Positions 1 through 7,300 of a DNA stretch of 11,977 nt are shown here, in pieces (the first letter of the stretch is position 1; every line of letters starts with the position of its first letter). The translations under genes were made by a program, and so were the position numbers. Source of the DNA: CAYSHJ01 sp964589725. GTDB lineage: Bacteria > Planctomycetota > Planctomycetia > Planctomycetales > Planctomycetaceae. The stretch covers positions 1 through 11,977 of the forward strand of contig CAZPUJ010000008.1 of NCBI GenBank assembly GCA_964589725.1, given 5' to 3'. The notes beneath the pieces were generated by a model. That model saw only the letters and a list, made by a program, of their open reading frames with translations, was not told the origin of the DNA and did not search any database.

Positions 1-596
1 CTTTGCCGGAAGCGGTCTCGTTCGTGCGGCTGGAAGCGACCGCCATCGCCTCGCTGGCGGCGCGGTCACGTGACTTGTTCGGCTTCGAGTCTGACGGCGA
101 TGGTCATCGCGAAGTCGCCGGTTTGTTGGATCGGCTCAGCAGTCGTCTGGGCTCGCAGGCCGTTGTCTGTGCTCGCTTGTTGCCGGAAGCTCAGCCAGAA
201 TTGGCGGTGGCTTACGAGCCATGCGCGGTCGCGAGTGGTTTGATGTTGTCGCGCGCTGTAGGACGGATTGACAATCCGTCCGTTTTGCCGCGAGATCTGG
301 CGGACGGATTGACAATCCGTCCTACGGCATCGCGACCGCTGCGGCTGTTCGCGCCGCCGCAGACGATTGAGGTTTCAATCGCCGGTCCGGAAGGCGCGCC
401 GCTGCGGTTTCGTTGGGAGCGTCGCGAGCATCGCGTCCTGCGCAGTTGGGGGCCGGAGCGGATCGAGACCGGCTGGTGGCGGGAGGAGTCCATTCATCGC
501 GACTACTTCCGTGTCGAGGTTCACACAGGCCAGCGGTTCTGGCTGTTCCACTGTCTGAAGGAACTCGCGTGGTTCATTCACGGAGCGTTCGACTGA
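1..596 (+). CDS. imuB: ImuB-like Y-family DNA polymerase, C-terminal part (5' end outside window)
   Basis: The reading frame is open at the left edge; the first in-frame codon in view starts at base 3, and the true start lies upstream. What is visible is the post-polymerase C-terminal region. Its last third has the typical ImuB ending: a GWW motif followed by RDYFRVE, then GQRFWLFH and WFIHGAFD. ImuB is a catalytically inactive Y-family relative that acts as an adaptor, binding the sliding clamp and bringing DnaE2 to lesions during SOS mutagenesis. This is known for the family and not visible here, because the palm domain is missing from the window. The stop lies 3 bases before the dnaE2 ATG, so the two are almost certainly one transcription unit. 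A nested palindrome at 258-325 is translated in frame just before the conserved RPLRLF segment and adds roughly 23 residues. An upstream imuA is expected but cannot be seen. Confidence 0.85.
   Translation, partial: LPEAVSFVRLEATAIASLAARSRDLFGFESDGDGHREVAGLLDRLSSRLGSQAVVCARLLPEAQPELAVAYEPCAVASGLMLSRAVGRIDNPSVLPRDLADGLTIRPTASRPLRLFAPPQTIEVSIAGPEGAPLRFRWERREHRVLRSWGPERIETGWWREESIHRDYFRVEVHTGQRFWLFHCLKELAWFIHGAFD
258..325. repeat. Nested palindromic repeat read in frame inside imuB
   Basis: Two near-identical local palindromes (258-281 and 302-325) each consist of GGACGGATTG, a central A, and CAATCCGTCC. They are arranged as outer inverted copies, so the whole element begins GTAGG and ends CCTAC; the 20 bases between them are unique. 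The arms match perfectly apart from the central base. The element is translated without a stop and keeps frame. Its outer end CTGTAG (256-261) is the reverse complement of the CTACAG end found on two repeats in the next gene, which suggests one dispersed family. Confidence 0.9.
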
Positions 597-599
597 ATC

Positions 600-3500
600 A
601 TGCCCGATCAACCTCCCAGCAAACGCCGGCCGACGTGGGGTACGTTTTCAACGTGCCCGCAGCCGAGCACGCAGCCGCAAAGTAGGTTGGGACTCTGTCC
701 CGACCAGGTCGGGACAGAGTCCCAACCTACAGCGTGCTCCACGCAGACGCAGCGGTACGCCGAGCTGCACTGCCGCACGAACTTCTCGTTTTTGGAAGGA
801 GCCTCGCATTCCGATGAGTTGATCGCGCGCGCGGCCGAGTTGAGACTGACGGCTCTCGCGATAACGGATCGCAACAGCGTGGCAGGTGTCGTGCGCGCAC
901 ACGTCGCCGCGAAGGAGGCCAAGTTTCAGTTGCTCATCGGCGCGGAGATCACTCCAGCCGATACTCCGCCGGTCGTGTTGTGGGCGATGAATCGTGCCGG
1001 GTATGGGCGACTCTGTCGCCTCATCACGCACGGCCGTTCGCGTGCTCCGAAAGGTGAGTGCCGGCTGACGTTCACCGATGTCGCCGAACATGCCGAAGGA
1101 CTGCTCGCGGGAATTGTGCTCGGCGATCGAATCGCCCAACGTCACCATCTCGCGGAACGAGACGGCTACGTTGTCTCGCTTCGCGATGTCTTCGGCGACC
1201 GAGCTTACGCACTCGCCGAGTTGCATCGTGGTCCCGACGACGCGCGGCGACTGCGACGATGGATCGACGAAGCGAAAGCGGCCAACGTGCCGCTTGTGGC
1301 GGCGAACGACGTGCATTACCACGTCGCCCAGCGGCAGCGGTTACAGTCTGTGCTTACAGCAATTCGGCATGGCTGCACGGTCGCAGAACTCGGTGAGCGA
1401 CGATTTCCCAATGCCGAACGGCATCTCAAGTCGCCGGCCGAGATGGCCACGCTCTTCGCCGAGTGTCCCGATGCGATCGCACGCAGCATCGAGATTGTTG
1501 GCCGTTGTTCGTTCTCGCTCGACGAGTTGAAGTACGAGTACCCGATCGAGCTGTGTCCTCGCGGACTTTCGCCTATTCAGCACCTCATCAATTTGACGTG
1601 GTGCGGAGCGAAGGACCGTTACCCGCGCGGCGTACCGGACAAAATCCGGCGATTGATCGAGCACGAGCTGAAACTGATCGGCGAGTTGAACTACGCGGCG
1701 TATTTTCTGACGGTGTGGGACTTGGTCCGCTTCGCGCGGAGTCGTGGCATCTTGTGTCAGGGACGCGGCTCGGCGGCGAACTCGGCCGTTTGCTTTTGCC
1801 TGGGTGTGACGTCGGTTGATCCCGAACGCATCGACGTGCTGTTCGAGCGGTTCATCAGCAAGGAGCGGAACGAGGCTCCCGACATCGACGTGGACTTCGA
1901 GCATGAACGGCGTGAGGAGGTCATCCAGTACCTCTACGAAAAATACGGCCGTGACCGCGCCGCGATGACAGCCGAGGTCATTTCGTACCGGCCGCGCTCG
2001 GCCATTCGGGACGTCGGCAAGGCGCTCGGCTTGTCGCTCGACAGGGTGGACCGGTTGGCGAAGCAAGTGGATCACGTGGCGTTCGGCGCGGGCGGTGTGA
2101 CGAAAGGGACAAATGGGACCAATAGGACGGATAAGACTGATAGAACCAATTCGCCCAACGCGATTAACGCACCCGATGAGCCCCATTCGTCCTATCGGTC
2201 CTCTTCGTCCTATTTGGCCGACAGGCTTCGCGAATCCGGTTTGCCGCCGGAATCCCGTCTGGGCCAGCAGATGCTGTCGCTGGTTGAAGAGATTCTCGAC
2301 TTCCCGCGTCACCTGTCGCAGCATGTTGGCGGCATGGTGCTCACGAACGGGCCGCTCTGCGAACTGGTCCCGATCGAGAACGCGGCGATGCCCGGCCGCA
2401 CCGTCATCGAATGGGACAAGGACGATCTTGATGCGCTCGGCCTGCTGAAAGTCGATTGTCTGGCTCTCGGCATGTTGACGGCCATTCGCAAATGCTTCGA
2501 GCTGATCGACCGGCATCACGGCCACAAGCTGACGCTGGCCGCGGTGCCGGCCGAAGATCCGCGCGTGTACGACATGGTCAGCCAAGCGGACACGGTCGGC
2601 GTCTTTCAAATCGAGAGCCGGGCTCAAATGGCGATGCTGCCGAGGTTGCGACCGCGCTGCTTCTATGATCTGGTGATCGAGGTCGCGATCGTCAGGCCAG
2701 GACCGATTCAAGGAGATATGGTCCATCCGTATTTACGACGTCGCTGCGGCGAAGAGCCAGTCGAGTATCCCGACGACCGCATCCGCGCCGTGCTGGAGAA
2801 AACGCTCGGCGTCCCCATCTTCCAAGAACAAGCGATGCGACTGGCGATCGTCGCCGCCGGGTTTACGCCCGGTGAAGCCGATCAACTTCGCCGTGCGATG
2901 GGGGCTTGGCGCCGCCCTGGAGTCATCGACCAATTCCGCCAAAAACTGATCGACGGCATGACGGGCAACGGCTACTCCGCCGAGTTCGCTGACCGTGTCT
3001 TTCGCCAACTGCGCGGCTTCGGCGAGTACGGCTTCCCCGAAAGTCACGCCGCCAGCTTCGCGTTGTTGGTTTACGTGTCGGCATGGCTCAAGCGGTATTA
3101 TCCGGCCGCGTTCACGGCCGCGATTCTCAACAGCCAACCGATGGGTTTTTATGCCCCGGCCCAATTGGTCGCGGACGCTCGCCAGCACGGCGTGACGGTC
3201 CGCTCGGTCGATGTGAACGCCAGCGATTGGGACTGCACACTGGAGACTGCTGATGGGGCGAGGGGGGGAGGGGGCGATGGGGAGAGGGGGAGACGAGGAG
3301 AGAGGGCGGAAGACTTCGTGAATTCCGTTTCTCCACTTCAGCCTGCTTTACGGCTTGGCTTGCGGATGCTCAGCGGCTTCAGCAGTGCCAATGCTCAATG
3401 CATCGTCGCCGCGCGGGCCTGTCGCCCGAGCCCTTGTGGCTCGGAGGATTCGACGAGTTTTACCGATCCTCCAGGCCACAAGGGCCTGGGCTACAGGAAT

Positions 3501-4130
3501 TCGGCTCAGCCCTTCGCATCGATGGATGACTTCATCCGCCGGACCGGCTTGAGCAATGCCGTGCTGGCTCGGTTGTCACGAGCCGATGCGTTCCGCTCGT
3601 TGACCTTGAGCCGCCGCCCCGCTCTGTGGGACTCGCTGCCGGATCGATCTCCGTTGCCGCTGTTGGCGAACCACTCCGACCCGGAAGCGGCGGTGCCACT
3701 CCCCGCGTTGTCAGCCGCTGGCGAAGTCATCGCCGACTACCGCAGCATCGGCCTCTCGTTGCGAGCACATCCCGTCTCGTTCCTCCGCGAACAACTGGAC
3801 CGCAAACACAGCGTGGCCGCGAAGGAATTGTTACGACTCCCCCACGGCCGTTTCGTCCGCGTGGCCGGACTCGTTCTGATGCGACAACGTCCCAGTTCGG
3901 CCAACGGAATCACGTTTGTCACGCTCGAAGACGAGACCGGCCTCGCAAACCTCATCGTGCATAGCAACGTCTGGCAGCGATTCCACCGCGCCGTTCGCAC
4001 GGCCACGCTGTTGATGGCCTCCGGCCAACTGCAACGCGAGGGACGTGTGATTCACGTCTTGGCCGGCCACCTCGAAGACCTGTCCCTGGCGTTGAGCGAC
4101 ATCCAGACCAAGTCACGCGATTTTCGCTGA
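600..4130 (+). CDS. dnaE2: Error-prone DNA polymerase III alpha-type subunit DnaE2
   Basis: This is the translesion C-family polymerase that works with ImuA/ImuB and the sliding clamp in SOS mutagenesis. The N-terminal PHP domain starts at about residue 53 (YAELHCRTNFSFLEGASHSD). The polymerase core has QGRGSAANSAV, the catalytic PDIDVDF (residues 427-433) and the third acidic site in LLKVDCLALGML (Asp619). FPRHLSQHVGG and GEYGFPESHAASFALL are typical DnaE2 signatures. A helix-hairpin-helix region follows, and an OB fold lies at about residues 1083-1150. At 1176 residues it exceeds the usual 1030-1080; the excess matches four repeat-derived insertions at about residues 28-44, 502-538, 886-903 and 941-967, all outside conserved blocks. 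The ATG at 600 has only a weak GGAG, set unusually far upstream, so translation is probably coupled to imuB. The only ATG/GTG/TTG alternative before the PHP domain is a TTG at 687, inside the first palindrome. Confidence 0.95.
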   Translation: MPDQPPSKRRPTWGTFSTCPQPSTQPQSRLGLCPDQVGTESQPTACSTQTQRYAELHCRTNFSFLEGASHSDELIARAAELRLTALAITDRNSVAGVVRAHVAAKEAKFQLLIGAEITPADTPPVVLWAMNRAGYGRLCRLITHGRSRAPKGECRLTFTDVAEHAEGLLAGIVLGDRIAQRHHLAERDGYVVSLRDVFGDRAYALAELHRGPDDARRLRRWIDEAKAANVPLVAANDVHYHVAQRQRLQSVLTAIRHGCTVAELGERRFPNAERHLKSPAEMATLFAECPDAIARSIEIVGRCSFSLDELKYEYPIELCPRGLSPIQHLINLTWCGAKDRYPRGVPDKIRRLIEHELKLIGELNYAAYFLTVWDLVRFARSRGILCQGRGSAANSAVCFCLGVTSVDPERIDVLFERFISKERNEAPDIDVDFEHERREEVIQYLYEKYGRDRAAMTAEVISYRPRSAIRDVGKALGLSLDRVDRLAKQVDHVAFGAGGVTKGTNGTNRTDKTDRTNSPNAINAPDEPHSSYRSSSSYLADRLRESGLPPESRLGQQMLSLVEEILDFPRHLSQHVGGMVLTNGPLCELVPIENAAMPGRTVIEWDKDDLDALGLLKVDCLALGMLTAIRKCFELIDRHHGHKLTLAAVPAEDPRVYDMVSQADTVGVFQIESRAQMAMLPRLRPRCFYDLVIEVAIVRPGPIQGDMVHPYLRRRCGEEPVEYPDDRIRAVLEKTLGVPIFQEQAMRLAIVAAGFTPGEADQLRRAMGAWRRPGVIDQFRQKLIDGMTGNGYSAEFADRVFRQLRGFGEYGFPESHAASFALLVYVSAWLKRYYPAAFTAAILNSQPMGFYAPAQLVADARQHGVTVRSVDVNASDWDCTLETADGARGGGGDGERGRRGERAEDFVNSVSPLQPALRLGLRMLSGFSSANAQCIVAARACRPSPCGSEDSTSFTDPPGHKGLGYRNSAQPFASMDDFIRRTGLSNAVLARLSRADAFRSLTLSRRPALWDSLPDRSPLPLLANHSDPEAAVPLPALSAAGEVIADYRSIGLSLRAHPVSFLREQLDRKHSVAAKELLRLPHGRFVRVAGLVLMRQRPSSANGITFVTLEDETGLANLIVHSNVWQRFHRAVRTATLLMASGQLQREGRVIHVLAGHLEDLSLALSDIQTKSRDFR
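682..730. repeat. Perfect 49-base palindrome at the 5' end of dnaE2
   Basis: Two 24-base arms (682-705 and 707-730) are perfectly complementary around the single base A706. Each arm also contains a small local hairpin, GGGAC-TCT-GTCCC or its complement. The element starts GTAGG and ends CCTAC, with CTACAG at 727-732. It is read in frame as residues 28-44, a low-conservation stretch ahead of the PHP domain. In mRNA it would form a very stable hairpin about 80 bases after the start codon. Confidence 0.95.
2106..2213. repeat. Inverted array of 9-base units (RGGACNNAT) inside dnaE2
   Basis: Five consecutive 9-base units occupy 2106-2150 (GGGACAAAT, GGGACCAAT, AGGACGGAT, AAGACTGAT, AGAACCAAT). 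After about 34 unique bases, three units follow in the opposite orientation at 2185-2211 (complements AGGACGAAT, AGGACCGAT, AGGACGAAG). The period is three codons, so the first array encodes a tripeptide repeat (GTN, GTN, RTD, KTD, RTN) and the second a Ser/Tyr-rich stretch. It lies between the catalytic PDIDVDF block and the LVEEILDFPRHLSQHVGG block. Confidence 0.85.
3255..3308 (+). repeat. Purine-only G-run tract with G-quadruplex potential in dnaE2
   Basis: The coding strand is almost pure G/A with runs of 4, 7, 5, 4 and 5 guanines at 3255-3258, 3262-3268, 3270-3274, 3279-3282 and 3286-3290, separated by 1-4 bases. This fits the pattern of a four-layer intramolecular G-quadruplex. It encodes a Gly/Arg/Glu-rich stretch (GARGGGGDGERGRRGERAED) just after the conserved VNASDWDCTLE segment, where DnaE2 proteins normally continue directly to the ALRLGLR block. 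Confidence 0.8.
3419..3498. repeat. Double-hairpin inverted repeat inside dnaE2
   Basis: Outer arms (CCTGT at 3419 and ACAGG ending at 3498) enclose two local hairpins: CGAGCC-CTTGT-GGCTCG in the left half and CCAGGCC-ACAAG-GGCCTGG in the right half, separated by a short unique stretch. The halves are also long-range inverted copies with a few differences, and those differences keep the local hairpins paired. Translated in frame, it adds about 27 residues between the IVAARA helix and PFASMDDFIRRTGL of the helix-hairpin-helix region. The right end carries CTACAG (3491-3496). Confidence 0.88.
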
Positions 4131-4181
4131 CCTCATCTACGGATGCATTCGGAGAACGCCACCCATACTATCCAACCTGCC

Positions 4182-4316
4182 ATGTGCGGACGATTCACCC
4201 TGCGAACACCGGCTCACGTCATCGCGGAGTTCTTTCAACTCCTACGCGACAAAAACAAAAAGGGCCGCCGCGAATTCCCGCTATCCGCGACGGCCCTGGA
4301 CCCTGAGCGAGCTTGA
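4182..4316 (+). pseudogene. Truncated SRAP-domain (YedK/HMCES-like) gene fragment
   Basis: The frame begins MCGRFTLRTPAHVIAEFFQL, which matches the N-terminus of SRAP proteins. The initiator Met is removed and Cys2 covalently traps abasic sites in single-stranded DNA. Likeness ends at about residue 23 (base 4250), exactly where the A-run and stem of an opposite-strand terminator begin; the frame then runs 21 more unrelated codons to a TGA. A full SRAP protein is about 220 residues, so the remaining active-site Asn, Glu and His are absent and this is read as a remnant. Its place directly after an SOS polymerase cassette fits the known tendency of SRAP genes to sit near SOS genes. A short expressed peptide is possible but unsupported. 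Confidence 0.7.
4251..4296 (-). terminator. Rho-independent terminator of the secretin gene
   Basis: Read on the minus strand, an 11-bp G/C-rich stem (4286-4296 with 4262-4272, one G-U wobble, 13-base loop) is followed directly by TTTTTGTTTTT (4261-4251). It begins 38 bases after the secretin stop codon. The plus-strand side has no T-run, so it should act in one direction only. No separate terminator for dnaE2 is evident. Confidence 0.88.
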
Positions 4317-4333
4317 GACAGTTGGCTTCAGGG

Positions 4334-7300
4334 TTACTTCGGAATACCCAGCAATTCTTCTTCTTCTTCGAGGATCACGATGCGGGGCGTGACCATCAGC
4401 ATCAGGCTGGAGGTTTCACGACCGACGCCGGTGTTTTTGAACAGTCGGCTGAGGTACGGAATCTTGTTAAGGATCGGCACGCCGGCCATATTGCGGCTTT
4501 CGCTGAGTCGCTTGACGCCGCCGAGCAGCACGGTGCCGCCATCCGGCACACTGACCACTGTGAGCACGCTGGTGGTCGAGATGATCGGCTGTTGCACGGT
4601 GACGTCACCGGCACCGGCTGCTTGAAAACCTTGTTGACCTTGCTGGCCGCCCTGGCCTTGTTGGCCGCCTTGTTGGCCGCCTCCTTGGCCGCCGATGCCG
4701 CCGATGCCGCCGAAGCCCAGCAGTGCGGAATCCGTCATATCGTCTCGGGAACAGGTTGCTCGACCAAACAGCCCGTGGTTGTACATTCCGCCACTCTCCA
4801 TGCCGGGACCACCACCGATGCCGCCAAATCCTTGCTGGCCACCACCTTGGCCACCCTGTCCTTGTTGGCCCTGTTGGCCCTGTTGGCCCTGTTGCCCTTG
4901 CTGGCCACCACCGCCGCTGGCGGACACGAAGGTGAACGAAGTGAACTCGCGGATCACCGTGAATTGCGGCGTCACCGCGAGCCGCACAAACCGACGGTCC
5001 GCGGAGATGACCGCCTGGACAGTCATCGTGACACCATCGGGAGCCTGGGCGATGATTGGCTGATAACCGACAGAGAAGGCTCCGACCACTGGGATTAAGC
5101 TTTGCACGTACGGTCGCGTTGTTTGATCAATCACCGTGCCCGTCTGACCGTTGAACAGTGTCACTTTGGGAGCGCTCATGATATTGCTGCGCCGGTCACC
5201 CTGAGCGGCATTGATAAAGAAGAACGTCTCGATATCGCTCAAGATGGCGAAGCCGATGCTCGCGCCGGCGTTCGCGTCGAACCGACCGAAGTCCGGCACA
5301 CCGATCGAAAACGAGCCTTGTCGGAAGGCAATGTCTTGGTCCTGGGTAAACTGTTGGGGCGAGCCGAGACCGAGGATGCTGCCACCAGCCCGATATCGAT
5401 CGCGATCGGTGAACTCACGCCCAGGCCCCGGCACGAAGAAGCTACTTCCGCCACCACCTTGTTGTGCTTGTTGCCCTTGTTGCCCTTGTTGTTGTTGCCC
5501 TTGTTGTTGTTGCCCTTGCTGACCTCCGATGACGGTGCCGAACGGTGGAATCGGCACCAAGCCGCTTTGACCCTGCTGGCCTTGCTGTCCGCCTTGCTGT
5601 CCCTGTTGACCGCCACCCGGTTCGTACAGGTCCGGACCACCCAGATTATCCTGAAGGTCGAAGTTGAAGCTAACGCCGATGCGTTCGAAGAAGTTGTCGG
5701 ACACATTGATGAACCGGACTTCAATGGTCACTTGCAAGTCTTGCAGGCGACGGAGCTGTTCGAGCAGATCGCGGATTTCGTCATGCACCTTCTGCGTCTG
5801 GCGAATGACCAAGGCGAGCGTGGTCTCGTTCCCTTTAATTGTCCCCGCGCCGGCGACCTCCGCCCAGGAGTTGGGTTCGCAGGTTGCGGTGATGAGATCG
5901 ATCAGCGAACTGAAATCATGGGAGTTGGGATTCTTCGACGCTTGCCACTGCGGAGTCGAGATCCACGGATTGGATCCCGCGCCGGCGGGTTGTCCCACCT
6001 GGAATTGGCCTCCTTGCAGTCCACCCGCGGACGGAACACTGTATTGTCCGGCGACGCTGGATCCGACGGGAATGCTGCCGTTGGGGAACAGCGTCATCGG
6101 ATGACCCGGCTCAATCGGGACGACCAGGTCCGCGACGGAGTAGGTCACTGGTAGCAGTTGACCTTGCAGTCGCTGCTCGCTGGTGATTTGCAGCACCTCA
6201 TGCTTGATCGTGTAACCGAGATGCAGCGGTTCGAGGAGCAGCATCAGCGCGCTTTTCAGTTTGATGCTATCGACGTTGATCGACAACGGCGTGCTGGCGT
6301 TAAGGCTTTCGTCTTCTAACCCCGAGTTGTCGAGGACGACGTTCACGTCGGCGATATCCCCAATGTGCTTGATGATCTCCTTGAGCGGAGCGTTCTCGAA
6401 GTGCAGCGAGATTTGTCGGCTGAGGCTTCGTTCGATGCGTTGTTCTTCCGGCGTGCGATTGCGACTGTCGGTGCCGTATTTGCCGTCGCGGCGGTTCTTG
6501 ATCGCGTCCCAGTCCTTGCCAAAGCGAATTGGGTTACGATCGTCGAATGGAATCAGAGCTTCCTCGGCGGATTCCAAGGCCATTACGAAGCCTACTTCCT
6601 TGTCGCTCTTGATCCGTTCGATGTTGGCATTGCGGTACGCGAACTTCGACTTCCATTCCAGCGTGACGGAGATCGGATTGTCCGGGTCGAGTTCCTTGGC
6701 TTGCTTGGCGATGACGCCGGCCTCCGCGAAGCGCTTCTGATCCATCAGTTCGTTGAACTCGGTGACGAGTTTGGCGAATTCTTGTTCGACGCGGATCTTG
6801 GCCTTTTGATCTCGATGGATGGCCTGCATGACCTCTTCGTTGCGATTCTTCTGAGCCAGGTTCGGCTCCAGTTGCTTTTGGAGGACTTCGATGGGCGACC
6901 GTGTCTTCCTTATCGCGGTGGTCATCGACGCCGTCAGTTGCTTGTCGAGCTTGGAGTTCTCAATGTTGGTGAGTGCTTGGTCCAGAATCTCGATCGCCTT
7001 CGCCGGATCCTTTTCGCGCAAGCGATCCGCGCGGAACGTGGCGTTGAATGTTTCGTTCCGCAGGCGATCGAGCTGCACCTTTTGACGTTCCGATGCGATG
7101 TCGATCGGGTGTTGCGGATCGAGCGTACGCGGCACCGCAGCACCGTTCGGAGCGGAATCATTCTCCGCGGGTTCCAGCGGCGCGAGATTGTTATTCCCTT
7201 CCGCGCTCGTCAGTTGGATGGATCGGTTGCGACGCGGATTCAATTCACGCAGATAGTCCTGCAACTGCTGACCGCGATGCGCGTCGAGCTTTTGACCGGA

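Noticed and set aside
682..730. Palindrome as a terminator ending imuB transcription
   Set aside because: It lies inside the dnaE2 frame, has no T-run after it, and dnaE2 continues with conserved PHP-domain sequence immediately downstream.
1341..2726. 461-codon minus-strand frame
   Set aside because: It lies opposite the catalytic core of dnaE2, is rich in His/Arg/Gln as expected for a shadow in GC-rich DNA, and has no ribosome site or family likeness.
258..3498. Repeats as a CRISPR array
   Set aside because: The repeats differ from one another, lie inside coding genes, are not regularly spaced, and no cas gene is present.
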